Shown here one piece after another: positions 1-8,592 of a stretch of DNA of 64,000 nucleotides. Position 1 is the stretch's first letter, and the number at the start of each line of letters is the position of its first letter. Below the pieces are notes generated by a model that did not search any database, was not told the DNA's origin, and saw only the letters and a list, made by a program, of their open reading frames with translations. Origin of the DNA: an uncultured Acetatifactor sp. (GTDB lineage: Bacteria; Bacillota; Clostridia; Lachnospirales; Lachnospiraceae). The stretch is from NCBI GenBank assembly GCA_934402375.1, contig CAKRUB010000006.1, positions 1 through 64,000 on the forward strand, read 5' to 3'. The translations under genes were made by a program, and so were the position numbers.

Positions 1-300
1 TGCACAGAGCCCGGCTACACGGGAGACACCTGCTGTACGGCATGTGGCGAGGTGCTGACAAGCGGAACTGAAATTCCCGCGAAGGGACACAAGGGCGGAA
101 CGGCGAGCTGTACGAAGAAGGCAGTATGTGAGGTATGTCAGGAAGAGTACGGCGAGGTCAATGCGACAAAGCACCTTGCAAGTGAGCTCCGAAATGAAAA
201 GGAAGCGGGCTGCACAGAGCCCGGCTACACGGGAGACACCTGCTGTACGGCATGTGGCGAGGTGCTGACAAGCGGAACTGAAATTCCTGCGAAGGGACAT
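1..300 (+). repeat. 210-bp direct repeat within the surface protein gene
   Basis: Bases 1-89 recur at 211-299 with one or two mismatches, giving a 210-bp (70-codon) period. The unit encodes the C-x-x-C/IPAKGH module. Near identity at DNA level suggests recent duplication or ongoing homogenisation; more copies may lie upstream of the window. Confidence 0.85.
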
Positions 301-1215
301 AACTACACATCAGAGATTACAAAGCAGCCGACGACCGCGGAGGAGGGTGTCAGAACCTACACTTGCGGAAACTGCGGGGATGAGTATACAGAGGCTGTGG
401 CGAAGCTTGAAAGCGACGACCCGGGAACCACTGACCCGGGAACCACTGACCCGGGAACGACCGAACCGGAAACGACGGATACCGGAAATGGCAGTCAGGG
501 AAGAACGGACAGCGGAAAGCGCCCCTTCCTTAAGGATGAGAATGGCAGAGAAGGCTGGGATGTCATCCGGGAGGATGTGAAGACTGCAGCAGAGGGCTCG
601 AATGTCACCGTCGATATGAACGGCACGACCGTAGTGCCTTCGGATGTGTTCGAGACCATCCGTGGAAGAAATGTGACGATCGCGTTTGACATGGGCGGCG
701 GCATCATCTGGCGCATAAACGGCAGAGATGTGGCAGAGAACAGAGCCGGAGACATCGACTTCGGCGTGAAAATCGGCGCAGACGCAAATAACGTCATTCC
801 GGTAGAAGTCATCAACAACGTCACCGGAGAGAAGGCGCATATGAATCTGAGCCTTGCCTATGACGGCGAGTTTGGCTTCAAGGCAGTGCTTTCGCTGAAC
901 GTGGATGCGAAAAATGTCGGTCTGTATGCAAATCTGTACTATTACAATGAACAGACGGGTGTGCTGGAATTCATGAGTGCGGGAGAAATCGCGGCGGACG
1001 GAACCGTACAGCTTGCATTTACCCATGCCTCGGAATACACGATCGTCATTGACAAGAATGTCGCGGTGAAGTCGCCGAAGACCGGAGATGCTGATGAAAT
1101 GACGGCGCCGGAGAGAAATGCGTCGCACGCTATGTGGCTGTTGCTGATATGCGCGGCTGTGTTGACGGCAGGTGCTGCGGCTGCTTACACGGCAAAGAGA
1201 AGAAATCAGAAATAA
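1..1215 (+). CDS. Cell-wall-anchored repeat protein, C-terminal part (5' truncated)
   Basis: The reading frame is open from base 1, so the start lies outside the window; 404 residues are visible. It begins with Cys-rich, Gly-rich repeats (CxxC pairs such as CCTACGE, and IPAKGH) seen in many Lachnospiraceae surface proteins, followed by a DPGTT linker repeated in tandem and a compact domain of about 170 residues. The end carries a sortase-type signal: SPKTGD, a hydrophobic stretch (WLLLICAAVLTAGAAAAY) and a basic tail KRRNQK. The motif is SPKTG rather than LPxTG, so the sortase may be a variant. Inferred role: surface adhesion or carbohydrate contact. The ligand cannot be told from this sequence. 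Confidence 0.8.
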   Translation, partial: CTEPGYTGDTCCTACGEVLTSGTEIPAKGHKGGTASCTKKAVCEVCQEEYGEVNATKHLASELRNEKEAGCTEPGYTGDTCCTACGEVLTSGTEIPAKGHNYTSEITKQPTTAEEGVRTYTCGNCGDEYTEAVAKLESDDPGTTDPGTTDPGTTEPETTDTGNGSQGRTDSGKRPFLKDENGREGWDVIREDVKTAAEGSNVTVDMNGTTVVPSDVFETIRGRNVTIAFDMGGGIIWRINGRDVAENRAGDIDFGVKIGADANNVIPVEVINNVTGEKAHMNLSLAYDGEFGFKAVLSLNVDAKNVGLYANLYYYNEQTGVLEFMSAGEIAADGTVQLAFTHASEYTIVIDKNVAVKSPKTGDADEMTAPERNASHAMWLLLICAAVLTAGAAAAYTAKRRNQK

Positions 1216-1243
1216 GCCGAACTGCAAAATAAATAGCAGTAAA

Positions 1244-1281
1244 CCAAAAAGGAAGTACCCGTCCGGGGACTTCCTTTTTGG
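1244..1281. terminator. Bidirectional intrinsic terminator
   Basis: Arms CCAAAAAGGAAGT (1244-1256) and ACTTCCTTTTTGG (1269-1281) pair perfectly. The A-rich and T-rich stem ends serve both strands. It sits between the convergent surface protein and AraC genes. Confidence 0.85.
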
Positions 1282-1285
1282 TGTT

Positions 1286-2242
1286 CTACGAATGATTTTT
1301 CAGGTAGAAGTTGTTCTTCTCGCGGTATTCGCTGGGAGTACAGCCCTTTTGCTGCTTGAAGAGACGGTTGAAGGTGGAAATGCTGGGAAAGCCTGACTGC
1401 AGTGCAACCTCTGTGATGGAGAGATCCGGCTGCTCCAACAGCTCCTCCGCAACCTTGATGCGCCGGTGGCAGAGATAGGCGCAGAAGGTGTAATTGGTAT
1501 ATTGCTTGAACAGTCTGGAAAAATGATATTTGCTGAAGCCGATGGAACTTGCAATATCCTCCAGATTTAGTTCCTCCGTGTAATGGGAATCGATGTAATC
1601 CATCACGGAGTTGAATTTCTGTACATATTCCTTCTGCTTATATACTCTGATATTTGAAAACAGGTCAATATTATCCAGATGATTTGTCCCCAGCTTCACA
1701 AAGAGATTCAACAGGAGAGAGCAGATCGTGAGCTCTGCAAATTCCTTTTTGGAAAAATATTCGTTTCTCATCTGTACCAGTATCTCGTAGATGTCGTCAT
1801 AGACATTCGGATAGGTGGCGCGCGTCAGGAGCATGGGCTTTGCCAGAATGGACTGGATGCTGGCAAAGCCGTTCAGCCGTGAAAAATTGGACAAATCGAA
1901 CATAAAAATAAAACGGTTGCCTTCCTCCGGAGCCTTTAGCGAGTGAAGCTCACTGGGCGGAATCAGCATAATGTCCCCCGGGGTCGCATGGTAATAGCTC
2001 TCTCCGACGTAAATGTCATACCAGTTTTCGACAGGCATGATGATTTCCAACGCAGTATGCCAGTGTGGATCATAATCCACGGGAAGGTCATTGTACCAGA
2101 TCCGCACAGAGGTATCCAGATGATATTGTACCAGCTCCTGCCCGGTCTCAATCAGAATACGGCTTGTGGGAGCATCGGCATTCGCATTATAGAAGAGCTC
2201 TCTGTTCTGGGAAACAGGACTGATATTGCGGCTCGTAGACAT
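1286..2242 (-). CDS. AraC-family transcriptional regulator of the xylan locus
   Basis: A 318-residue regulator. The first ~170 residues form a cupin-like sensing domain (PHWHTALEIIMPVE, then the GDIMLIPPSELH turn). The last ~100 residues carry two helix-turn-helix units (LNLEDIASSIGFSKYHFSRLFKQ, split here as two helices, and ITEVALQSGFPSISTFNRLFKQ-type second unit) ending with the usual PSEYR signature. The start at 2242 has AAGGAG about 9 bases upstream. The gene is transcribed away from the GH10 xylanase and shares a 175-bp control region with it, so it probably activates the xylanase and GH43 genes in response to xylo-oligosaccharides. The target is inferred from position only. Confidence 0.9.
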   Translation of the reverse strand: MSTSRNISPVSQNRELFYNANADAPTSRILIETGQELVQYHLDTSVRIWYNDLPVDYDPHWHTALEIIMPVENWYDIYVGESYYHATPGDIMLIPPSELHSLKAPEEGNRFIFMFDLSNFSRLNGFASIQSILAKPMLLTRATYPNVYDDIYEILVQMRNEYFSKKEFAELTICSLLLNLFVKLGTNHLDNIDLFSNIRVYKQKEYVQKFNSVMDYIDSHYTEELNLEDIASSIGFSKYHFSRLFKQYTNYTFCAYLCHRRIKVAEELLEQPDLSITEVALQSGFPSISTFNRLFKQQKGCTPSEYREKNNFYLKNHS

Positions 2243-2365
2243 AGCATGCGCTCCTTTCGTATATGTACCATTGTAGCATCTGACTTAAAAAAAGTAAATT
2301 CAAAAATTAAGCAAGGAGTGCGAGGGAAAAAGCAATGAATAGTGGGAAGTCATGAAACACAATAT

Positions 2366-2373
2366 GCTATAAT
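2366..2373 (+). promoter_or_regulatory. Extended -10 promoter of the xylanase operon
   Basis: TATAAT at 2368-2373 is preceded by TGC (extended -10). There is no good -35 box at 17 bp, which fits an activator-dependent promoter next to the divergent AraC gene. Confidence 0.55.
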
Positions 2374-2417
2374 CTGTGGGAAGCGTGAGAAGCAGGAATA
2401 TGTGGTATGGAGGAAGC

Positions 2418-3848
2418 ATGAGAAAGAAATCAATATCTGTGGTCATTGCGTTGACAATGGCGGTCGGCGTGCTTGCCGGCTGCGGTTCAGCGAAGGGGGA
2501 ACAGAACGAGAGCACAGTATCCGAGGTGAGTGATATGTCGAAGGAAAGCAGAGAACCGGAGAGCACAGTGTCAGAGGAACGTTTGCCGGAGGAGCCGGAA
2601 GAGATTGTAAGCACTGACAGTGCAGCGGAGGATACAGGAGATAACGGTACAGTACCAATCTTAAAGGATACGGTCATGGAGACCATGGGCTGCCGCATCG
2701 GGGCTGCCGCTACGGAAGGCGAATTAAATGACAGAAAGGTCTGGGAGATCATCACGACACATTTTAATGCATTGACGCTCGGAAATGAGCTGAAGCCGGA
2801 TGCCCTGTTCGGATACAGCAACGGCAGATGCCCCGGAACAGAGGAGGCGGAGCTGGACGGGAAAACGATGGTTGTTCCCAAGATGGATTTTTCCCGTGCA
2901 GAGCGAATGCTTGACAAGATATACACATGGAATGAGAACAATCCTGAAAATAAGATCATGGTGCGGGGGCATGTGCTGGTCTGGCATTCCCAGACGCCGG
3001 AGTGGTTCTTCCATGTGGATTATGACAAGAATAAGGACTATGTGGACAAGGATATTATGAACCGTAGGCTGGAATGGTACATCCGGACAGTGCTCACACA
3101 TTTTACCGGAGAGGACAGTAAGTATAAGGATCTGTTTTACGGCTGGGATGTTGTGAATGAGGCGGTGAGCGACGGCAGCGGAACCTACCGGTCGGACAAT
3201 GAAAATCCGGGTGAACCTTTGTCAAACGATACCCACGGCAGCAACTCCAGCTGGTGGCATGTCTATCAGAGCAACGAATATATTCTGAATGCCTTCCGGT
3301 ATGCGAACAAATACGCACCGGCAGAGCTTGAACTGTATTATAACGATTACAATGAATGTGATACCTTCAAGATGAAGGGAATTGAAGCACTGCTGACAGC
3401 GGTGAAGGAGGAAGAGGGTGCCCCGGGGGAGGGAACAAGGATCAGCGCCATGGGAATGCAGGGGCATTACAGCATGACGACTCCTTCGTTTGACCGTGTC
3501 GAACTGGCAATTAAGAGGTATGCGGCGATTGTCGGAAACGTCCAGATCACAGAGTTTGACCTGAAGGCAAGAGATGGCTACGACGGCAGTGAGAAGGCGA
3601 AGCAGGAGGAGTACGAAAAACAGGCGACACGCTATCAGGTGCTCTACCATGTCATGCAGAATCTGAATCAAAATGAAGATATTCAGATCACCGGCATTAC
3701 CTTTTGGGGAACGGTCGATCACTATTCATGGCTTCAGAACCGCTCTAATGTAGGAGGCGGAAGCAGTGGTAATCTGCCGCAGTGTCCCCTGCTGTTTGAT
3801 GATAAATATGAACCTAAGCCTGCATTTTATGTCTTTGCAGGGGAATGA
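2418..3848 (+). CDS. GH10 endo-1,4-beta-xylanase, surface lipoprotein
   Basis: Hydrolyses internal beta-1,4 bonds of xylan at the cell surface. The start at 2418 was chosen because GGAGG lies 4-9 bases upstream and it gives a clean lipoprotein signal: basic RKK, hydrophobic core, lipobox LAGC with Cys22. An acidic Ser/Glu linker of about 50 residues follows. The GH10 barrel shows its standard motifs: ALTLGNELKPD, VRGHVLVWHSQTP, the acid/base Glu in DVVNEAV (about residue 248), the nucleophile Glu in ITEFD (about 379), and GITFWG near the end. Length of 476 residues fits a single-domain enzyme with no binding module. Its stop overlaps the region just before GH43, so the two form an operon. Confidence 0.95.
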   Translation: MRKKSISVVIALTMAVGVLAGCGSAKGEQNESTVSEVSDMSKESREPESTVSEERLPEEPEEIVSTDSAAEDTGDNGTVPILKDTVMETMGCRIGAAATEGELNDRKVWEIITTHFNALTLGNELKPDALFGYSNGRCPGTEEAELDGKTMVVPKMDFSRAERMLDKIYTWNENNPENKIMVRGHVLVWHSQTPEWFFHVDYDKNKDYVDKDIMNRRLEWYIRTVLTHFTGEDSKYKDLFYGWDVVNEAVSDGSGTYRSDNENPGEPLSNDTHGSNSSWWHVYQSNEYILNAFRYANKYAPAELELYYNDYNECDTFKMKGIEALLTAVKEEEGAPGEGTRISAMGMQGHYSMTTPSFDRVELAIKRYAAIVGNVQITEFDLKARDGYDGSEKAKQEEYEKQATRYQVLYHVMQNLNQNEDIQITGITFWGTVDHYSWLQNRSNVGGGSSGNLPQCPLLFDDKYEPKPAFYVFAGE

Positions 3849-3859
3849 GAGGAGAAAAA

Positions 3860-5449
3860 ATGACAACTATAACTAAGAACCCTATTATGCCGGGCTTTTA
3901 CCCGGATCCGTCCATCTGCGCGGTGGGAGGAGACTACTATCTGGTAAATTCAACATTTTCCTATTTTCCCGGACTGCCGGTCTTTCACAGCCGTGATCTC
4001 GCGCACTGGGAGCAGATCGGGAATGTGCTGGATCGTGAGGAGCAGCTGCCGCTAAAGGGAGCGGGACATTCACAGGGACTGTTTGCGCCAACGATACGTA
4101 ATCATGCGGGAACCTACTATGTCATCTGTACAAATGTTTCGGGCGGCGGGAACTTCATTGTGACAGCGGAAAATCCTGCAGGACCGTGGTCGAACCCGCA
4201 TTATCTGCCGGAGGCCGGAGGTATTGACCCGAGCCTGTTCTTCGACGAAGACGGAAAATGTTATTATATCGGCACGCATCCGAATCCTGACGGCTGCAAA
4301 TATGACGGAGACTGGTATATCTGGATCAGGGAGCTGGATATCGAACAAATGAAGTTCGTCGGCGAGGAGCATGATGTCTGGAACGGCGCAATGAAGGGAG
4401 TACATTGGCCGGAGGGACCTCATCTGTACAAAATCGGTGAATATTATTACATCATGCACGCGGAGGGCGGAACCGGTCCCGATCATGCGGTGACAATCTG
4501 CCGCAGCCGCAGTATTTTCGGCCCTTATGAAAACAATTTCTGCAATCCGATTCTGACGCATCGGCATCTTGGGAAGGATTTTCCGATCAAATATGTCGGA
4601 CATGCGGATCTGATCGAAACGCCTGCGGGAGAATGGTATATGACAATGCTGGCGGTTCGTCCGGTTGAAGGTTACACAATGATGGGCAGGGAGACATTTC
4701 TGGCGAAGGTGGTCTGGGAGAATGGCTGGCCGGTGGTAAATCCGGGCATTGGTATGTTGACGGAGGAAGTCGAAATCGGACTTCCCGAATGGAATCCGGC
4801 GGAAGATCCGACTTTTGACACTGCGGCAAATGCAATTCCGGGCAGCAATCGTGTTTACAGATTTTCAGAGACAGACAGGCTCGGGGATGAATTTCTCGCG
4901 CTCAGAAATCCGGGAGAGAAGCTGTATACACTGGATGAGGAGGGCTTAAAGCTCAATTTCAGAAAGGTTACATTAAAGGAGCAGGACAGCCCGGCATATC
5001 TTGCGCTGCGGCAGCAGCATCACTGCTTCGCGTCTGAGACAGCCTTTGCCACAGAGACACTGACATCGGGCAGAAGAGCGGGAATTGCCTTGGTACAGAG
5101 CAACAAATATCATCTACGCGTGGAGGCGGGCTTTACTGAGGATGGACGGTTGATGGCAGAGGTGATTCTCTGTGAGAAGGGAGCGGATCGCGTGCTCGCG
5201 GGCGCGGAGATTTCCCAGACAGCTGGAGAGCTTAAGCTCCGGTTGAAGGTGGAAAAGCTTACGGCTACAGTGGAGGCAATTTGCGGAGACGGCAGCACGG
5301 TTTCTCTCTGCACCGGTCAGGACATCCGGGCGCTCTCCACGGAGGTTGCTGGAGGCTTTGTCGGTTGCACCGTCGGAATGTATGCGGTGGCGCCGGAAGG
5401 CAGCGATAGCGGCGCTGTGTGCTTTAAGACATTTTCCTATCAAGCGTAG
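3860..5449 (+). CDS. GH43 beta-xylosidase / alpha-L-arabinofuranosidase
   Basis: Removes xylose or arabinose from xylo-oligosaccharides, presumably in the cytoplasm because no signal peptide is present. An ATG at 3845 overlaps the xylanase stop, but AGGAG at 3850-3855 places the start at 3860, giving 529 residues. The five-blade propeller shows the three catalytic acids: Asp16 in YPDPS, Asp123 in GGIDPSLF and Glu185 in WPEGPHL. The last ~200 residues form the beta-sandwich typical of the GH43 group containing beta-xylosidases (DSPAYLALRQQH motif region). It is the second gene of the xylanase operon, so surface cleavage by GH10, uptake and internal trimming form one route. Whether xylose or arabinose is preferred cannot be decided. 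Confidence 0.93.
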   Translation: MTTITKNPIMPGFYPDPSICAVGGDYYLVNSTFSYFPGLPVFHSRDLAHWEQIGNVLDREEQLPLKGAGHSQGLFAPTIRNHAGTYYVICTNVSGGGNFIVTAENPAGPWSNPHYLPEAGGIDPSLFFDEDGKCYYIGTHPNPDGCKYDGDWYIWIRELDIEQMKFVGEEHDVWNGAMKGVHWPEGPHLYKIGEYYYIMHAEGGTGPDHAVTICRSRSIFGPYENNFCNPILTHRHLGKDFPIKYVGHADLIETPAGEWYMTMLAVRPVEGYTMMGRETFLAKVVWENGWPVVNPGIGMLTEEVEIGLPEWNPAEDPTFDTAANAIPGSNRVYRFSETDRLGDEFLALRNPGEKLYTLDEEGLKLNFRKVTLKEQDSPAYLALRQQHHCFASETAFATETLTSGRRAGIALVQSNKYHLRVEAGFTEDGRLMAEVILCEKGADRVLAGAEISQTAGELKLRLKVEKLTATVEAICGDGSTVSLCTGQDIRALSTEVAGGFVGCTVGMYAVAPEGSDSGAVCFKTFSYQA

Positions 5450-5474
5450 GATTCAATAGAGGCGATAAAGAAAG

Positions 5475-5502
5475 CAGGAGGCGGTTGTTTGACCGCCTCC
5501 TG
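5475..5502. terminator. Bidirectional terminator between GH43 and GH9
   Basis: Arms CAGGAGGCGGT (5475-5485) and ACCGCCTCCTG (5492-5502) form a perfect 11-bp stem with a 6-base loop between two convergent genes. T-runs are short, so efficiency is uncertain. Confidence 0.7.
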
Positions 5503-5509
5503 TCTGGGT

Positions 5510-7105
5510 TTACAGAACAGATGCCATGAGCTGCAGAAGTGCAGAATTCCAGTAGATCGTCACCTCGTTTGTGGAGTAGCTGTCCGTCATGTCAACAAGA
5601 CATTTCGCGGGAGCGGTTTCGGGGGTGAGCACTCCCTTCGCGGCAGCGTCAGCCATCCAGTCGCAGGGACCGCCGGAGAGCATACCGGGCATTGCCTTTC
5701 CCTGAAAACCGGAGGGACGGTGGTGGGGATGCTTTATGGCATCCGTGCCGCAGCCGGTGACATAGCTGAGTCCCATAGGGTTTCTGCCGAGGAGGTAATG
5801 CAGCTGTTCGGCAGCGGCATCCAGATATTCGTGTCTGCCGGTGAGTGCCCAAGCGTCATAGAGGTGAAGCCCATTGTTTGCGACGCTTAAGTTGCTGCCC
5901 CAGATATATTCCTTCTCCGTCAGGGCGGTTCCATAGCCGTCTGCATTTACCGTCGCCAGAAGAGCATCGGCGCGCTCGAGCATGGCATTTCTGATGGAGT
6001 TTTTAAGCTCCTCATTTACCGGGCGGTCGGTGGAGAGGTAAGCAAGGTTTCCATAGCTTCCCATGTTTACCCAGCCGTAGCCCTGATAGATATTCTCTGC
6101 GGCGAGCCTTTCAAAATCAAGACGGTATTCCTCGTCTCCGAATGCCTTGTACAGCTCCGCTGCCGCCCAGTATCTCTCGTCCGTGTCGTCGGGATCGCCG
6201 TATTCGCCGGTGGAGATTTCGGGGGGATTCCGAAAGCCGCCGGGCAGTTCCATGGTCTTCATGGCAACGTATGCCCTGCGGGATGCGGCGGTGAGCGTTT
6301 CCGCATAAGCGGTATCATAGGGGGCATAGAAGCTGACAGCCATTGCGCAGACAGCGGCGAAATTGCCTGTTGCGGTGACGGAGACGGGACTGAGGACAAG
6401 CTCCTCCTGTTCCTCCTCTGGCATGACAAAGCCGCAGAAGCCGCGGCAGGTCGCCTTGTGGTAGAGTGCGCCGTCCTCACGCTGCATCTTCAGCATCCAG
6501 TCCAGCTCGTATTTGATCTCCTCGAGGAATGACGGCAGGGCAGATGCATTTTCTGTGTCAGGGCAGGTATAGCGGTCGCATAAAGCCTGTTTTCTCTCGT
6601 AGGCATAGAGAAGCTGTGCGACAGCCATGGCGCCGGGACCTACATAGCGGCCGTAATCTCCGGCATCATGCCAGCCGCCGCTGACTTCCTTTCTGCCATT
6701 TTCTCCATAGATGGCAGCCGTGCCGGTATGACAGGCGCGATGCGCATAGATGCCTGCGGCATTTGAAGGAAGATTGCAGCCGCAGCGCTGCAGGTAGAAG
6801 AACTGCATACCCTTGTGAAAGACGTCATCAAAGGCGTCCTCACAGATGACAAAGGTGTCCGATTCGCTGTGATTCTCTGTCAGAATGTAATAGCGTCCCG
6901 GCTCACGGATACCGGAAAAGTCACCGATATAATCGGTTTCACCGGCAGCTGCGTTCTTTACACAGCGGTCTGCGATACCGTTATATACGGCGCTGCCATC
7001 CGAGCGGCGTACCTCGAAGGAAACCGGAGCCTCACTGCGGATCGTGACGTGCTTTTTCATCCCTGGCAGATAACCGATCTGGTCTACAAAGACATTTTTG
7101 TACAT
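5510..7105 (-). CDS. GH9 glycoside hydrolase (glucanase/cellodextrinase), cytoplasmic
   Basis: A 531-residue GH9 enzyme. The first ~90 residues are the Ig-like cellulase N-terminal domain (FVDQIGYLP start). The (alpha/alpha)6 barrel then shows SGGWHDAGDYGRYV with the base-side Asp147 and Asp150, PHHRPSG, and the acid Glu514 in STNEVTIYWNS. It begins directly with the Ig-like domain and has no signal peptide or anchor, so it should act inside the cell on imported cello- or mixed-linkage oligosaccharides. GGGAGG precedes the start at 7105. It is convergent with the xylan operon. Exact substrate (cellodextrin, glucan or xyloglucan oligomer) is not visible. Confidence 0.92.
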   Translation of the reverse strand: MYKNVFVDQIGYLPGMKKHVTIRSEAPVSFEVRRSDGSAVYNGIADRCVKNAAAGETDYIGDFSGIREPGRYYILTENHSESDTFVICEDAFDDVFHKGMQFFYLQRCGCNLPSNAAGIYAHRACHTGTAAIYGENGRKEVSGGWHDAGDYGRYVGPGAMAVAQLLYAYERKQALCDRYTCPDTENASALPSFLEEIKYELDWMLKMQREDGALYHKATCRGFCGFVMPEEEQEELVLSPVSVTATGNFAAVCAMAVSFYAPYDTAYAETLTAASRRAYVAMKTMELPGGFRNPPEISTGEYGDPDDTDERYWAAAELYKAFGDEEYRLDFERLAAENIYQGYGWVNMGSYGNLAYLSTDRPVNEELKNSIRNAMLERADALLATVNADGYGTALTEKEYIWGSNLSVANNGLHLYDAWALTGRHEYLDAAAEQLHYLLGRNPMGLSYVTGCGTDAIKHPHHRPSGFQGKAMPGMLSGGPCDWMADAAAKGVLTPETAPAKCLVDMTDSYSTNEVTIYWNSALLQLMASVL

Positions 7106-7153
7106 AAGAAATCCCTCCCATTCTATATAAATAAAGTGCTGAACAGCCCAAAA

Positions 7154-8311
7154 TTAAGCCTCGGCATCCTCCTCGTCTTCACTGTCGGCGCCGGGGCGGA
7201 CGGTGATGCCATTGACCATGACGCCGCCGTCTAAGCGGATCACAAGGCATTCCTGTCCGTTGATGTTGCGTGTCTCGATGAGATCCGTGCGGTCGGGGCT
7301 TACCTTGATGACAATATCCGGGGTCTTGACCTCGAAGGTTCTTGTGTTCATGACATTGCTGGCGAGCAGCGAGGTCGCTTCGCCGGCGGTCTCGTCGTAA
7401 TGACGGTCAAACTCCTCCAGCTTCTCGTTGGAAACGCCGCTGTCGGCCAGTATAGTCTTTACTTCGTTCTTATCCAGAACAAGCGGTTCCGGCTCTTCTT
7501 TGTGCTCCTCCGCCATTTCCGTAAGGCGGTCGTGGATATTCTTGACAAGCTCGATACCGCAGTCCTCGCCGAGCGTTTCCTCGATCAGCGCCTGAAAGGT
7601 TTCCTTTTGGTCGCCCGCAGAGAGCGGCAGCGGACAGCCGAGAAGCTCTCCGACAAAGCCGGCGTTCAGCTCCTCGGGATCCTTTGAATAATAGAGGGCG
7701 CTGTGAAGGTCGGTGCTGCGATCCGTGAATGCCGGGAAGAGGAAGCCGGTCTCCGGCAGACTTACCACCCAGTCGCGGATACGGTTCTGGAAGGTGTTTT
7801 CCACGGCGTTGTAGGAGAGCCCGGGCTTGGAGAGCTCGACGGGGCAGATACAGGTCAGTATGTACTCGTAAATCTCATCCGAAGCGTCTTCCATGTCGAT
7901 TCCGTCCGAGGTGCGCCCCGGAACGTCGTAGACATCATGTACGATCAGAATGAGGTAGTTGCCGACATATTCATAGTTGGCGATGATCCGGTCATAGTAT
8001 TCCTCGAGCAGGGCATCATCCTTGAGCTTACTGTCGCGCAGCCGCAGCAGAAATTCCTGTGCGCCGCCCTCTTCCTCGCTCTTTAAGGGAAATTCCAGCG
8101 TCAACAGATTTTTCCCGAGCGTGCCGGAGAGATTTTTGCGGAGAATCTCAAAGTATTTGAACATCTCCTCCTCCGGCAGCGCAAGGAATGCCTGTTTCAG
8201 TTCGGTTTTCTTATTCTTCTCACCGTCCACATAGCAGCCGCAGATGCGTGTGATCGAGCAGTTCTTCGGGGTGAGTAGCTTCTTGATTTCAGATATTTCC
8301 TGTTTTGTCAT
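7154..8311 (-). CDS. DUF4317 family protein
   Basis: A 385-residue cytoplasmic protein matching my recollection of DUF4317, a family common in clostridia and of unknown function. No membrane segment, signal peptide or catalytic motif stands out; the C-terminus is acidic (DSEDEEDAEA). The frame stays open upstream, but AAAAGG ends 6 bases before the ATG at 8311, and the upstream codons belong to a repeated leader element (8325-8408), so 8311 is the true start. The leader with three hairpins suggests post-transcriptional control. Function is unknown. Confidence 0.8.
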   Translation of the reverse strand: MTKQEISEIKKLLTPKNCSITRICGCYVDGEKNKKTELKQAFLALPEEEMFKYFEILRKNLSGTLGKNLLTLEFPLKSEEEGGAQEFLLRLRDSKLKDDALLEEYYDRIIANYEYVGNYLILIVHDVYDVPGRTSDGIDMEDASDEIYEYILTCICPVELSKPGLSYNAVENTFQNRIRDWVVSLPETGFLFPAFTDRSTDLHSALYYSKDPEELNAGFVGELLGCPLPLSAGDQKETFQALIEETLGEDCGIELVKNIHDRLTEMAEEHKEEPEPLVLDKNEVKTILADSGVSNEKLEEFDRHYDETAGEATSLLASNVMNTRTFEVKTPDIVIKVSPDRTDLIETRNINGQECLVIRLDGGVMVNGITVRPGADSEDEEDAEA

Positions 8312-8324
8312 TGTATATCCTTTT

Positions 8325-8408
8325 CTGCGCACGTTTTTTGCGCATAGCGAGTTTGTGTCAAGTGCGCGCAGACACAAACTCGTGATTGAAAAATTCAATT
8401 TTTCAATC
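8325..8408 (-). repeat. Three-hairpin leader element, copy A
   Basis: Read on the minus strand, three hairpins stand in tandem: GATTGAAAAATT... (8408-8384, nearly a perfect palindrome), CGAGTTTGTGTC paired with GACACAAACTCG around a TGCGCGCACTT loop (8382-8348), and a TGCGCA/TGCGCA stem (8347-8325). The ribosome site and the DUF4317 start follow at once. The same three parts recur at 34756-34840 and 54177-54261, and the last part at 35001-35040. Similarity to the 34.9-kb copy extends further upstream (about 8430-8466). Confidence 0.85.
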
Positions 8409-8498
8409 TTTTACCTCGTGCTTTAAGTTTATGGTTTCAGTATAGCTCAATTTCGCTGTGCGGGCAAGCGCGGAATGCTGGATGGGAAAAATCAGTGA

Positions 8499-8527
8499 TT
8501 GTAGAGAGCAGGAGAATGTGGTAAAAT
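8499..8527 (+). promoter_or_regulatory. Probable mscL promoter
   Basis: TTGTAG (8499-8504), 17-bp spacer, TAAAAT (8522-8527), 65 bp before the mscL start. Confidence 0.6.
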
Positions 8528-8592
8528 GACCGTATTCGGGGCAGAGAGAGTCCAACTGCCGGCAGAGAGAGAAAACGGGGGAGGAACCTAAG

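Noticed and set aside
310..1227. Long open frame on the minus strand across the surface protein gene
   Set aside because: It mirrors the Cys/Gly-rich repeats of the plus-strand protein, has no ribosome site and no family resemblance.
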